Assembly (NCBI RefSeq): GCF_025399895.1
Contig: NZ_JAODUA010000003.1
Span: forward strand, 538,846 to 602,845
Length of the DNA: 64,000 bases
Direction of reading: 5' to 3'
Origin: Streptomyces sp. ASQP_92
GTDB lineage: Bacteria > Actinomycetota > Actinomycetes > Streptomycetales > Streptomycetaceae
Both the position numbers and the translations under genes were made by a program. The notes under the pieces are model-generated. The model saw only the letters and a list, made by a program, of their open reading frames with translations. It searched no databases and was not told the DNA's origin. This document shows, in pieces, positions 9,227-17,590 of this stretch (positions are counted from its first letter, which is position 1; each line of letters begins with the position of its first letter).

Positions 9227-9382
9227 TCAGGACGAGGACGACGAGGACGAGCTGCACGCGCAGCCGCTCGTGGTGCACGACGCCGCCATGATCTGCGACA
9301 GCGACTCGTCGTTGTTGCCCGAATCCTCGATCAGGTCCGAGATCTCCAGGGCGTTCAGGTCGAGCTCTTCGATGTTGTTCAT
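9227..9382 (-). CDS. thiopeptide precursor peptide (51 aa)
   Basis: The minus strand encodes a leader beginning MNNIEELDLNALEISDLIED, continuing SGNNDESLSQIMAA, and a 17-residue core SCTTSGCACSSSSSSSS. The leader is acidic and amphipathic, as in thiopeptide precursors; the core starts with the hallmark SCTT. Three Cys can become thiazoles, Ser/Thr can become oxazole or dehydro residues, and the poly-Ser tail fits a dehydroalanine-rich tail. Ser1 with Ser10 would give a 26-membered ring; Ser1 with Ser13 would give the 35-membered berninamycin/sulfomycin-type ring. I use ATG 9382, 9 bp after GGGGAGG; an ATG at 9388 is only 3 bp from it. Too short for usual gene-length cut-offs and easily missed. 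Confidence 0.95.
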   Translation of the reverse strand: MNNIEELDLNALEISDLIEDSGNNDESLSQIMAASCTTSGCACSSSSSSSS

Positions 9383-9421
9383 TGTCATTCACCTCCCCGT
9401 GGTTGGTGCAATAAAGCTAGC

Positions 9422-9436
9422 ACCCGGAAGCCGGGT
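9422..9436. repeat. short hairpin in the precursor gene's upstream region
   Basis: ACCCGG-AAG-CCGGGT forms a 6-bp stem 40 bp upstream of the precursor start, so it may sit in the 5' leader of the precursor mRNA. Read on the plus strand it is followed by TTTT and could act as a weak terminator. Confidence 0.4.
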
Positions 9437-9445
9437 TTTCACTCC

Positions 9446-9474
9446 TTGAATTAAAAAAATCTGCGCGCTATAGT
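9446..9474 (+). promoter_or_regulatory. sigma70-like promoter pointing away from the precursor gene
   Basis: TTGAAT (9446-9451), a 17-bp spacer and TATAGT (9469-9474) closely match housekeeping consensus on the plus strand. It would transcribe antisense to the LanB elimination gene. The -10 lies between inverted GCGCG/CGCGC arms (9463-9467, 9476-9480). The opposite strand of the same AT-rich tract (TTTAAT, 9450-9455) could serve the precursor gene, but no good -35 is seen for it. Confidence 0.4.
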
Positions 9475-9511
9475 CCGCGCGTTTTGGTGCCGAAGTGCCT
9501 ATTCCATTTCA

Positions 9512-9641
9512 GGGCATGCCGAAGGGAGCGGTGGCGGCCATCGAATTCAATTCGACCGACCACACCCGCTCTGAGCTGGGAGGATGTGTCTGCCTAGGGG
9601 GTTTTTCTGCTCATTCTCATCCCTTTTTTGGGCATGCCGAA
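9512..9641. repeat. two direct copies of GGGCATGCCGAA
   Basis: GGGCATGCCGAA occurs at 9512-9523 and 9630-9641, 118 bp apart, each containing the palindrome GGCATGCC. The region 9383-9691 between the LanB elimination gene and the precursor has no other gene and is AT-richer than its surroundings, so these may be regulator sites for the precursor promoter. Confidence 0.4.
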
Positions 9642-9691
9642 AAGGCGCTCCACTGGCGCATTCTTTGCGTGTTCTGCCGGGAGGGGGCTGC

Positions 9692-10663
9692 TTATCTCCC
9701 CGTGCGGGCTCCGATTTCGGAGAGGGATCGGTGCATCACATGCGCTACAAATGCCTCGCCCGCGGGAATGATCCCCAGGCGGTTGTTCGTGGTGTGGATG
9801 TAGTTCGAGAGGCAGCGGGTATAGGGGGTCCCGCCCAGTACGAGTTCACCGAGGTCCTCACCCGAGGCGGTGCCCGCTTGTCGCGCGGCGGTCAGGGCGT
9901 TCGCGTAGATGTCGTGGAAGACATCGGTTCTGCCCTCGCGCCACACGGCTTCGCACAGCTCCAGCACCTTCGGCCGCGTTCTCTCGTACAGACCGTCCCA
10001 GGTCCGGTCGTAGCCTTCCGGTACGTACCGGCGCCAGAACTCCTCGTAGCCGCCCAGGAATTGACGGCTCTGGTCGAGGTCGAGGCCCGAGCCCCGCAGG
10101 GACATCGCCATGATCCGGATCGCCTCGCCCACCGGGGCCTTCGGCTCCGGGGTGGGCCGGGCGGCGGCCAGGTCGAGCACGGCGACCGAGGTCCGGCAGA
10201 AGAGTTCCTCGGCGATGCGGACGCCTTCGACGCCGCCGTACTTGGCGTACTCGGGCAGATACGCCATCGGCTCGACGGTGCCCGGGGCCCTGATGGCCTG
10301 CGTCGACTCGTCCTCCAGGCGGGCCAGGTCGGCCTGGAGGGAGACCTCGTAGTCGTACTCGGCGCTCAGCTCGGCGGTCATCGCGGGCATCCCCGCCAGC
10401 AGCGCGGCGCGGATCGCGTCGGCTCTCTCCGGGTCCGCCCCGTCGATCCGCAGCCGGATGTGCGGGCCGCCCTGCCAGTACCGCAGGAAGAAGAAGCGGT
10501 CGCCTCCCTCGCCGGCGCGCACCACGGGACGGATCACGTCGCGCAGGAACGCGGTCTGGAGCGAGTGCGGCAGGTGGACGTGGAGCGCACGCCACCCGTC
10601 GTCCCGGCTAGTTCCTGTAGAGCTCAACGAAAAACTCCTCTGCCGCTGTCGGTCCCCGGTCAC
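9692..10663 (-). CDS. thiopeptide LanB glutamate-elimination protein (SpaB_C type, TclL/TbtC-like)
   Basis: A 323-aa 'thiopeptide-type bacteriocin biosynthesis' domain protein, the C-terminal elimination half of a split LanB dehydratase. It removes glutamate from glutamylated Ser/Thr to give Dha/Dhb. The sequence begins WRALHVHLPHSLQTAFLRDV and holds FFLRYWQGGPHIRLRI, the typical SpaB_C beta-hairpin signature. It ends with NNRLGIIPAGEAFVAHVMHRSL. The open frame starts at GTG 10663 inside the upstream gene; a TTG at 10627, also preceded by GAGGAG, would give a 20-bp overlap and a family-like N-terminus and is equally possible. Confidence 0.9.
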   Translation of the reverse strand: MTGDRQRQRSFSLSSTGTSRDDGWRALHVHLPHSLQTAFLRDVIRPVVRAGEGGDRFFFLRYWQGGPHIRLRIDGADPERADAIRAALLAGMPAMTAELSAEYDYEVSLQADLARLEDESTQAIRAPGTVEPMAYLPEYAKYGGVEGVRIAEELFCRTSVAVLDLAAARPTPEPKAPVGEAIRIMAMSLRGSGLDLDQSRQFLGGYEEFWRRYVPEGYDRTWDGLYERTRPKVLELCEAVWREGRTDVFHDIYANALTAARQAGTASGEDLGELVLGGTPYTRCLSNYIHTTNNRLGIIPAGEAFVAHVMHRSLSEIGARTGR

Positions 10664-13292
10664 CGCCGTACTCCTCGGTGGCCGGCAGGCACTCTCGGAT
10701 CGATACGAAGACGTCGTCGCGCGACAACGCGGACTTGGCGAAGCTGCGCACCAGGTAGGGGTTGCGGAAGTCGACGTACATGGGCTTGTGGACGCTGGCC
10801 CGGTGCAGGTGCTCGAAGTCCGACCAGTTGCGGGGCAGCCCCCGGGTGCGCCCGGAGAGCACGTTGTACTCGGCCGAGGTCTGGCACAGCACGAACGCGT
10901 GCCGGGGCAGCCCCTGGGCCTGGCGCCACTGGTCGAATGCGAGGAGCGCCGGATGGGAGTCCTTGCTCACCTCCGCGAGGCCGGGGATGTCCTTGGCCGG
11001 CACCGTCCACGCCCACCTGTTGACGACGACGTCGTCGACCATCAGCCGGCGCGAGGAGCCGGGGAAGGCGCCCGGATCCATGGCGTGGGAGATGTCCTCC
11101 AGCGGCTGCCAGGGATAGCGGGTGGTCGGGCTGAGCGCTTCCAGCAACTGGTAGAGGACGGGCACGCCCACCGGGATCAGGAAGTTCATCGGCATCAGGT
11201 CGACCGGCTCGCCGACGGCCGGATCCCACAGCACGAGCCCGCGGTTGGCGTGGTCGACGCGGACCATCAACTCGCCGACCCCGTACGCCTTCATGTCCGG
11301 CGTGGTGGGCCAAGAGCCCGGGTAGTCGAGGACCCGGTCGGTCAGCGGCGGGTGCAGGTTGAAGTTGAAGCCGAGCACGGCGTTGAGGTCCGTCTGCCCG
11401 GGGAACGCCTGCCGCAGGTGGTCGCGGAGCGCGGAGCGCAGCGTCCAGCCCTCGGCGGCGGATCCCTCGATGAACGCGCCGAAGCGGGAGAAGTAGACGC
11501 CGTATCCGGTCAGGACGCCGTTGACCACGATGCGGGGCGACGGCTCTTCGCCGGCGAACTGGAGGCGGAAGGTGATCGAGTCCGGGTCGACGCAGTCCTT
11601 CACACCCGAGCACGCGTCGGTGATCGCCTCCGGGCTCAGCCGCAGCACGTCGTCGTCCCGGACGATCCTGGCGCCGATCTCGCGCAGCGCCGCCGTGCGC
11701 TGCGCCGCGAAGGTCTCCGCCTCCTTGGAGGCGCGGCCACCGAACACCGCGTCCTGCTCGGCGTCCGACAGCCGGATCAGCCGGTCGAAGAACGTCAGGA
11801 ACGGCACCGTGTCCCGGTCGCCGAACTCGGCGACGGCGAACGAGTACAGACCCAGCCGCTTCACCTGGCCGTAGTCCAGCATCGAGGAGAACCGCCACAG
11901 GCTCTCCAGGGCGGGCAGGCCCGCATCGAGCGACGGCTTGCTCCAGGTGGTCGGCCGGGCCCGGGTCCACGCGTCCTCGTACACCGGCGACCGTACGATC
12001 GCGTCGGGCGGCGACCCGACCGCGCAGATCTCCGCCACCTCCGTGATGGCCCGGCCGGCCGAACGCAGCAGGTGCCCGCGTTCCTGGGCCGAGGCGTCGG
12101 GGAAGGTCGTCTCCAGTTCCCGCAGGGTGGCGAGGTCGCGGGTCAGCGCCTTCAGCGGCTCGCTCGTGCCGGAGCCCAGCAGGTCGCCGAGCTTCGCCGA
12201 GTAGCCGGGGTCCTGTTCGTCGATGCCGGGCCGGAACGACAGCAGGCCGGTGCGCATCAGCGCGTTGACCACCTTGCGGCTGACGGCGTCGTCGCCGGTC
12301 ACCGTGGTGAGGGCGGCCAGCACCGCCGGAACGCGGGCCGAGCCTTCCGCCGTCGCGGCCAGCACCGAGTCGACGACCTTGTCGCGCTTGAGCCGGACCA
12401 CGCCCTCCGATCCGCCGTATTCGGTGGCCCGCCCGTCCGCCTTGATCCCGATGAACTCGATCAGGCCGTCGCTCGCGTGCAGCGAGGAGTTGAGCAGCAG
12501 CGTGCCCAACTCGAAGCCGCCGGGCACCCGTTGGACTCCGCCGACCATCCAGTTCAGCAACACCCGGTTCAAGGTGGTGGCCGAGTGCGTCTCGGCCTCC
12601 GGTTCGGGGCCCTCGGCGTCCGGCAGGTCCGGCGGGAACGCGCCGACCTCGGTGAACCGGCCGAACGGCGACGGCTTGAAGGCCGCGCGGTAGGCGAAGT
12701 TCACCAGCGAGGACTCGATGACGCGCAGCCGGCTCGGCTTCACTGAACCGCCCTCGCCCGAGGCGTACCGCAGCAGGCTCTGGTAGAGCTGGTCGCCGGA
12801 GAGCTGGATGCTCTTCACCATCGCGTCGTGGTGGAACAGCCGGCGCAGGGTGTCCCGCGCCGCGTCCATCTCCTCGTCGAACAGTGCCCGGGACGCGCTC
12901 TCGCAGTCGCGCATCCGCCGGACGAGCTCGTGCCACTCCCGTACCTGACGCAACGTCACCTCGTCCAGGTGCGGCTCCAGGACACCGAGTCGGCGCAGGG
13001 CAGGGTCGGCGCGCTGGTTGAACACGTCGCGGCGCAGCTTCACCACCTCGGCCCGCACCGACTCCTCGACCCGCGGCACGAGCGCCGCCAGTACGTCGGA
13101 CACCTCGCCCGCCCGCTCGTCGCACGCCTGGCGCAGCCGGCGGAACTCGTCGACGCGCGCCCAGGACCCCTCGAAGCGAAGGCCCTCCAGCTCGGCGACG
13201 GGCAGCCGGCCGCGCCGGAAGACGACGTAGGGGCTCACCTTCGCGGTGGGCACGGTGGGGCGCTTCGGGCGTTCATCCGATCGCACGAGCAC
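10608..13292 (-). CDS. thiopeptide LanB dehydratase, tRNA-Glu-dependent glutamylation half (TclK/TbtB-like)
   Basis: An 894-aa Lant_dehydr_N-type protein. The family transfers glutamate from glutamyl-tRNA to Ser/Thr of the core peptide; the separate downstream protein then eliminates it. Conserved-looking stretches include the SPYVVFRRGRLP start, RVIESSLVNFAYRAAFKPSPFGRFTEVG (the typical KPSPFGR/TEVG signature near residue 230) and the C-terminal VYFSRFG and YVDFRNPYLVRSF segments. Length fits a stand-alone N-terminal half. It overlaps the elimination gene at its 3' end, which suggests translational coupling. The eight-Ser tail and SCTT of the core are its likely substrates. Confidence 0.93.
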   Translation of the reverse strand: MLVRSDERPKRPTVPTAKVSPYVVFRRGRLPVAELEGLRFEGSWARVDEFRRLRQACDERAGEVSDVLAALVPRVEESVRAEVVKLRRDVFNQRADPALRRLGVLEPHLDEVTLRQVREWHELVRRMRDCESASRALFDEEMDAARDTLRRLFHHDAMVKSIQLSGDQLYQSLLRYASGEGGSVKPSRLRVIESSLVNFAYRAAFKPSPFGRFTEVGAFPPDLPDAEGPEPEAETHSATTLNRVLLNWMVGGVQRVPGGFELGTLLLNSSLHASDGLIEFIGIKADGRATEYGGSEGVVRLKRDKVVDSVLAATAEGSARVPAVLAALTTVTGDDAVSRKVVNALMRTGLLSFRPGIDEQDPGYSAKLGDLLGSGTSEPLKALTRDLATLRELETTFPDASAQERGHLLRSAGRAITEVAEICAVGSPPDAIVRSPVYEDAWTRARPTTWSKPSLDAGLPALESLWRFSSMLDYGQVKRLGLYSFAVAEFGDRDTVPFLTFFDRLIRLSDAEQDAVFGGRASKEAETFAAQRTAALREIGARIVRDDDVLRLSPEAITDACSGVKDCVDPDSITFRLQFAGEEPSPRIVVNGVLTGYGVYFSRFGAFIEGSAAEGWTLRSALRDHLRQAFPGQTDLNAVLGFNFNLHPPLTDRVLDYPGSWPTTPDMKAYGVGELMVRVDHANRGLVLWDPAVGEPVDLMPMNFLIPVGVPVLYQLLEALSPTTRYPWQPLEDISHAMDPGAFPGSSRRLMVDDVVVNRWAWTVPAKDIPGLAEVSKDSHPALLAFDQWRQAQGLPRHAFVLCQTSAEYNVLSGRTRGLPRNWSDFEHLHRASVHKPMYVDFRNPYLVRSFAKSALSRDDVFVSIRECLPATEEYGGDRGPTAAEEFFVELYRN

Positions 13293-13316
13293 GATCTCCT
13301 CTCGTTAACCGGCGGA

Positions 13317-15191
13317 CTAGGGGAACGGGTGGGGCGGGACCTCGGCCGCGCTCCGGCCGGGCGGCAGCAGCGAGGCGTACGGCAGTGGCGCCCGGTCGAG
13401 TCTCGGCAGGCCCACCAGGCGCCGGGTGTCGTGCCCGAAGGTCATCGGCAGGAAGCCGGGAATGAAGGTGCGGGTGCACTGGAGGCCGCGCCAGCGCAAC
13501 TCGGGGGTGGTCACATCGGCGACGTAGATGTGCGCGCCGACCGCCTCGATCCTCGTCCGCACGTGGTCGAGGTCCTCGCCGAGCGTGGCCGACACCGGGA
13601 CGGCCGCCGCCGCTTCCGCGAAACCGAGGGTGGGCCGGTCCGGGGTGGACAGGAAGTCGAACCACGGCCGGGAGCCGGGCAGCGCGCCCAGCAGACTGTG
13701 ATCGGCCATGGTGCGCACCAGATGGAAGTCGTCGGCCAGGCGCGCCGCGTGGGCGAGGTTCTCCTCGAAGGAGTGGGTGACGGCGGACAGGATCGCGGCC
13801 ACCTCGAAGATGGCCGACTCGGCGGCCCTGCGCGGGTCGAGTCCGGCCCCGGTCGACACGAAGGTGCAGGGTCCCGTCGCCGCGTCGCGCTGGGCCAGGG
13901 CGAGCACCACCGGGATCCCGGTGTCCAGCGCCGCCCAGAACAGCCGGACGCGGAAGCCCGTGACGATGTCGACGCGCTCCACCAGATCCCGCAGCGCGCG
14001 GTCGGCCGGCCCGATCACGAGCTCGGGCAGCACGAGCCTGCGGTACCAGGTGAGCAGGAACGCGTCCCGCTCGACGACCTCCAGGATGCCGTGCAGGGTC
14101 GCCTCCTCGGGGCTCTGCCCCAGGGCGAAGCCGTTCGAGGTGTCGTAGAAGAACGGCTTGCGCGCACCGTCCGGCCGCACCCAGGTCAGGGCCGGCTCGG
14201 GCAGATGGCGGGCCGGTCCTTCGCCGAGCGGGGTGACCGGCACCCATCGCACCGTTTCCTCCGCGCCCAGCGGCGCGAACGGGAAGTCCTCGCGCGCGTA
14301 CTGCTCGTCGGCGTGGTAGCCGAGTGTGCGGGGGTCGATGGCGCGGGCGCCGAGTTCGCCGAGGGTGGCCTCGACGATTCCCTGGGAGGGCCGGTAGTGG
14401 AAGCCGGTGTAGCGCTCAAGGCCTTCCAGGACCGCGGTCCGCCTGCTCGCGGTGAAGGTGTGGGAGCGGCCGATGCCGGGCTCCAAGTCGCCGTTGCCCA
14501 GCGGCAGATGGACCTGCGCGGCCGGTACGGGCCCGTCCAGGTCGACCAGCGGTGACCGGAACAGCGCGTGCGGCCCCACATAGTCGGAGGCGAGCGTCGC
14601 GGGCAGCGGAGCACGGGTGCGCAGCGTTCCCTCGGCCTTCACCAGGGACGCGGGCTCGGTGTCGAAGGTGACCGCGGTCGTGGCCGTCGACGGCGGGCAG
14701 CCCGGGCACCCGGCCCTCGGCGGGATCCTTCCGGGCTGGACCGTGCCGCTCGCCCGGTCGACCGTGACGAGGGAGCCGCCCGGGCGGTCGCCCCGCAGGA
14801 GCAGCGCGGCGAGCCCGCCGACGACGGCGCGCAGCGCGGGGGTGAGCCCGTGCCACAACGTTTCGGCAGCGGCCCTCGCCCGCGCGGTGTCGTCGGCCGG
14901 CTCGCCGTACGGCGCGGCGGGGCGCGGGACGACCTGGCGGGTCAGGAACCAGCACAGACACCGGGGGCATCCGCCGCCCTCGCGGTCGTAGCCGAGGACG
15001 TGGACGCTGCCGCGCCAGAACAACACGGCCACCCCGCGCCCCGACCCGGGCGGGGCGTCGTCGGGAGTCGCCAGCCGGGCCGGGCCGGTGAGCGTGCCCA
15101 GCAGCACCTCGGCCGGTGTCGGCGCGCCGGCGTCGGCGAGCAGGGCGAGCAACGGGTCCGCCACCGGCGGGTCCTGGGTCACCGTACTCAT
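13317..15191 (-). CDS. YcaO cyclodehydratase with N-terminal zinc-finger-like domain
   Basis: A 624-aa protein. ATG 15191 overlaps the upstream stop as ATGA, so it is translationally coupled to the RRE/E1-like gene. The first ~200 residues hold CPRCLC and CPGCPP, a likely structural zinc site as in E1-like partner proteins. The rest is a YcaO domain: GRSHTFTASRRTAVLEGLERY, SNGFALGQSPEEATLHGILE, VVERDAFLLTWYR. It ends in a proline-rich tail PPHPFP, as active azoline-forming YcaO enzymes do. It uses ATP to cyclise Cys (and possibly Ser/Thr) to azolines. It is one of two YcaO proteins in the operon; with its adjoining RRE protein it is the better candidate for thiazoline formation. Confidence 0.9.
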   Translation of the reverse strand: MSTVTQDPPVADPLLALLADAGAPTPAEVLLGTLTGPARLATPDDAPPGSGRGVAVLFWRGSVHVLGYDREGGGCPRCLCWFLTRQVVPRPAAPYGEPADDTARARAAAETLWHGLTPALRAVVGGLAALLLRGDRPGGSLVTVDRASGTVQPGRIPPRAGCPGCPPSTATTAVTFDTEPASLVKAEGTLRTRAPLPATLASDYVGPHALFRSPLVDLDGPVPAAQVHLPLGNGDLEPGIGRSHTFTASRRTAVLEGLERYTGFHYRPSQGIVEATLGELGARAIDPRTLGYHADEQYAREDFPFAPLGAEETVRWVPVTPLGEGPARHLPEPALTWVRPDGARKPFFYDTSNGFALGQSPEEATLHGILEVVERDAFLLTWYRRLVLPELVIGPADRALRDLVERVDIVTGFRVRLFWAALDTGIPVVLALAQRDAATGPCTFVSTGAGLDPRRAAESAIFEVAAILSAVTHSFEENLAHAARLADDFHLVRTMADHSLLGALPGSRPWFDFLSTPDRPTLGFAEAAAAVPVSATLGEDLDHVRTRIEAVGAHIYVADVTTPELRWRGLQCTRTFIPGFLPMTFGHDTRRLVGLPRLDRAPLPYASLLPPGRSAAEVPPHPFP

Positions 15192-16888
15192 GCCACCTCC
15201 ATCAGCCGGACCCGGTCGCCCAGGAAGGGAACCGTGTGCCGGGCCTGTGTGCCGTGCGGCTTGGTGATGTGCCGCCAGACCTCCGGCCAGGTGCGGAAGT
15301 GCGGGTTGAGGGGCACCAGGACGTCGTCGTCGTTGACCAGCCGGAGCAGGGCCGCGCAGACCGCTTCGGCACGGCAGGCGCCCAGGCCCTCGGCGGCCAC
15401 GTCGTCGGGGGTGTGCGCACGGGCCAGATGGAGGCCGTTCGCCAGGCGGGTCGCGGTCCATCGCGCGGTGCCTCGGTCCGTGGCGCGGGCGACCGCCTGG
15501 TCGAGATAGCGGGCCGCACGGGCGCACGCGTCGTCGCCGAGCTCGTCGAGGTGAAACGCCGTCAACTCGCCTTCGCTGTGCGGCTGTTGCAGGGTGTGGC
15601 GCAGCAGGGCGCGGTAGAGGGCCTCGTCCTCGGTCCATCCGGCGCCCAGGCTCGGGCCGGCGGGCGCGCCGGGCACGGTCGCGAACCGTTCGATCGCGTT
15701 GAGCGCGGCCTGATACATGGCTTCCCGGGTCGAGAGCGTGGCGGCGGATACGCGCCGTATGTGAGGAGTGCCGTCGGTGTCGACAAGGACGGTGGCCAGG
15801 GCCCTTCCGAAGGGGACCTGCGGGGCGTCCTCGCCGTCCAGGCCGAGGAAGGGGCCGATCAGGTCGTCCGTCCAGCGGCCCAGGGTGGCGACGATGCGGT
15901 CGTCGTCGTCCTGTTGGCGCGGGTCGTCGTGCGGGCTCGCGATGTTCCGGCGTACCAGCGGCTCCGCCCCGTCGTCGTGGGCGCGCGCCGCGGCCGGTGG
16001 CTGTTTGGCCCGGCCGCACCGGCACCCCGCGACCGGCCACACCGGATGCTGCTTGACGGCGAGCGCCTCGGGGTCGAGCGAGAGCGCGGCGGCGGTGGGC
16101 AGGTGGGCCAGGCGCGACTGGGCCGCGTGCGCCACGGTGGCCGCGGCCCACTCCTGCGGCACCGGCGTCGCGTTCGCGTTCCGCGGCCGGGCGCGGCCGT
16201 ACCGGTGCAGACAGTCCCAGCAGCCGGTCGTGTCGTGGTCGGTCCACAGGATCCAGTACCGGCCGGCCACCGTGCCCACGATGCCGTGCGGCACTTTGAG
16301 CGCGAGCAGTTCGTCCTGGATCCGCACCGTCTCCTCGTGCGGTCGGCCGTCCGCGTCCAGGACGACCAGTTCGGCGCCCTTTCGCCCGGCGGGACGTTTC
16401 TGCCAGGTCGAGCGGTACTCGATCCGGGCTCCCGGCGCGGGGGCGGCGTCGAGGAGCGTACGCAGTCCGTCGAGCCAGGCCGGGCGGCCGTGCAGAACGA
16501 GGGTGGTGGCGAGCAGGCGGTCGAGGGCCGCCACCGGATCCCCCGTGAGCTGGGAGAACTGCGGGATCAGCCGACGGGCCACCGCTCCTCGCTCCGCCTC
16601 CTGCCGGCTCATCGGAGTGTCGAGCAGGACGACACAACCGTGCGCGACCAGCGCGCCGAGCAGGCGCTCCGCCGCGGGGCGCGCCGCCTGCGGCAGCCCG
16701 GCCACCAGATCAGTGCCCGTCAGGCTGCCGTCCGAGCGGCTCACCAGTGTCGAGACCAGCTCGAACGCGGCGCCGCCCTTCACCGTCATGGACGCGGCGC
16801 CGACCCCGACCCACACCCCTTCCACGGTCCGCAGCACACTCACATCCGGGCGGGCCAGGACGACACCGGTCTTGGGCTCGGCGACCAT
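15188..16888 (-). CDS. RRE-containing E1-like (Ocin-ThiF-like) partner of YcaO
   Basis: A 566-aa protein. The N-terminal ~80 residues (VSVLRTVEGVWVGVGAAS, then AAFELVSTLVS...GALVAHGCVVLL) have the beta-wing and three-helix pattern of an RRE leader-binding domain. The centre is an E1-like fold and carries CWDC and CRCG, a probable four-Cys zinc site. Such 'F' proteins (TbtF-like) bind the precursor leader and present it to the YcaO enzyme. It starts one base after the SagB-type stop and overlaps the YcaO start by four bases, so the three are one translational unit. Confidence 0.8.
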   Translation of the reverse strand: MVAEPKTGVVLARPDVSVLRTVEGVWVGVGAASMTVKGGAAFELVSTLVSRSDGSLTGTDLVAGLPQAARPAAERLLGALVAHGCVVLLDTPMSRQEAERGAVARRLIPQFSQLTGDPVAALDRLLATTLVLHGRPAWLDGLRTLLDAAPAPGARIEYRSTWQKRPAGRKGAELVVLDADGRPHEETVRIQDELLALKVPHGIVGTVAGRYWILWTDHDTTGCWDCLHRYGRARPRNANATPVPQEWAAATVAHAAQSRLAHLPTAAALSLDPEALAVKQHPVWPVAGCRCGRAKQPPAAARAHDDGAEPLVRRNIASPHDDPRQQDDDDRIVATLGRWTDDLIGPFLGLDGEDAPQVPFGRALATVLVDTDGTPHIRRVSAATLSTREAMYQAALNAIERFATVPGAPAGPSLGAGWTEDEALYRALLRHTLQQPHSEGELTAFHLDELGDDACARAARYLDQAVARATDRGTARWTATRLANGLHLARAHTPDDVAAEGLGACRAEAVCAALLRLVNDDDVLVPLNPHFRTWPEVWRHITKPHGTQARHTVPFLGDRVRLMEVA

Positions 16889-16889
16889 C

Positions 16890-17588
16890 TCACTCGCCCG
16901 CTTCCGGCAGCGCGTACGTCGCGGACAGCAGGGGATGGCGGGTCACGCCGTCGCTGTGGACCAGGTCGCGGACCGCCGTGCCGATGAACCCGCCGAACAG
17001 GGTGCCGACGAGACCGTGGGACTGGCACTCCAGATGGAAGTCGTACAGCGCCATCGACGCGCGCGTCACACACATGCGGTAGCCGTGCGCGCCCGCCCAC
17101 GAGTCGGCCCGGTCGAGCGCCGCGTACATGCTGACGATCCCGCCCGCACCGGCGAACTCGCGCTGCACGCCCAGGTTTTCGGGGTCGCCGAGCGCCGAGG
17201 CCGGGGCGATGAGGGACGCCTCGCGCGCGGTGACCCGGTACACCCCGGCGGGCATGCCCTCACTGCGCAGCGCGAACACGAACGCCTCCAGCGGCCCTGC
17301 CTGTTCGTCGAGGCCCCAGTCGCGGCCGTCGCGCTCCAGAGCGCCGGTCAGCAGACGCAGTACGACCTCGGTGCGCACCGGCTCGTCGGCGTACCGCAGC
17401 GACGAGCGCCGGTCGAGCAGCGTCCGGTGGAAGTCGTGGCCGGCTCCGATGTCCGCGTCCCGCACCTCGACGGGCGTGGCGTCGGGGAAGGGGGCGGGGG
17501 AGCGGTGCGCGGCGAGGCCGTCGCTGGTGACGGCACGGGAGGCGAAGCCGTCGAGCAGCGGACGCATCGTGGACAGGTCGGAGCGCAT
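16890..17588 (-). CDS. SagB-type azoline dehydrogenase (nitroreductase fold)
   Basis: A 232-aa FMN-dependent SagB/ThcOx-like oxidase that would convert azolines to azoles. Landmarks are the DRRSSLRYADEPV entry motif near residue 60, GMPAGVYRV, and the C-terminal half with SHGLVGTLFGGFIGTAVRDLV and HPLLSATYALP. The ATG at 17588 is two bases after the upstream stop. It is one of two nitroreductase-type domains in the operon, the other being fused in the preceding gene. Confidence 0.85.
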   Translation of the reverse strand: MRSDLSTMRPLLDGFASRAVTSDGLAAHRSPAPFPDATPVEVRDADIGAGHDFHRTLLDRRSSLRYADEPVRTEVVLRLLTGALERDGRDWGLDEQAGPLEAFVFALRSEGMPAGVYRVTAREASLIAPASALGDPENLGVQREFAGAGGIVSMYAALDRADSWAGAHGYRMCVTRASMALYDFHLECQSHGLVGTLFGGFIGTAVRDLVHSDGVTRHPLLSATYALPEAGE

Positions 17589-17590
17589 GG

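Noticed and set aside
9230..9262. The run of Ser codons as a simple repeat or sequencing artefact
   Set aside because: The codons vary (AGC, TCG, TCC), they end in a proper stop, and poly-Ser tails are usual in thiopeptide precursors.
9183..9392. A 69-codon minus-strand frame overlapping the precursor
   Set aside because: It is the precursor locus read in another frame; the correct frame gives leader and core with a ribosome binding site.
13317..16637. A single 1106-codon reading of the YcaO frame
   Set aside because: The part upstream of 15191 is out of frame with the real RRE/E1-like gene; ATG 15191 with the ATGA overlap is the proper start.
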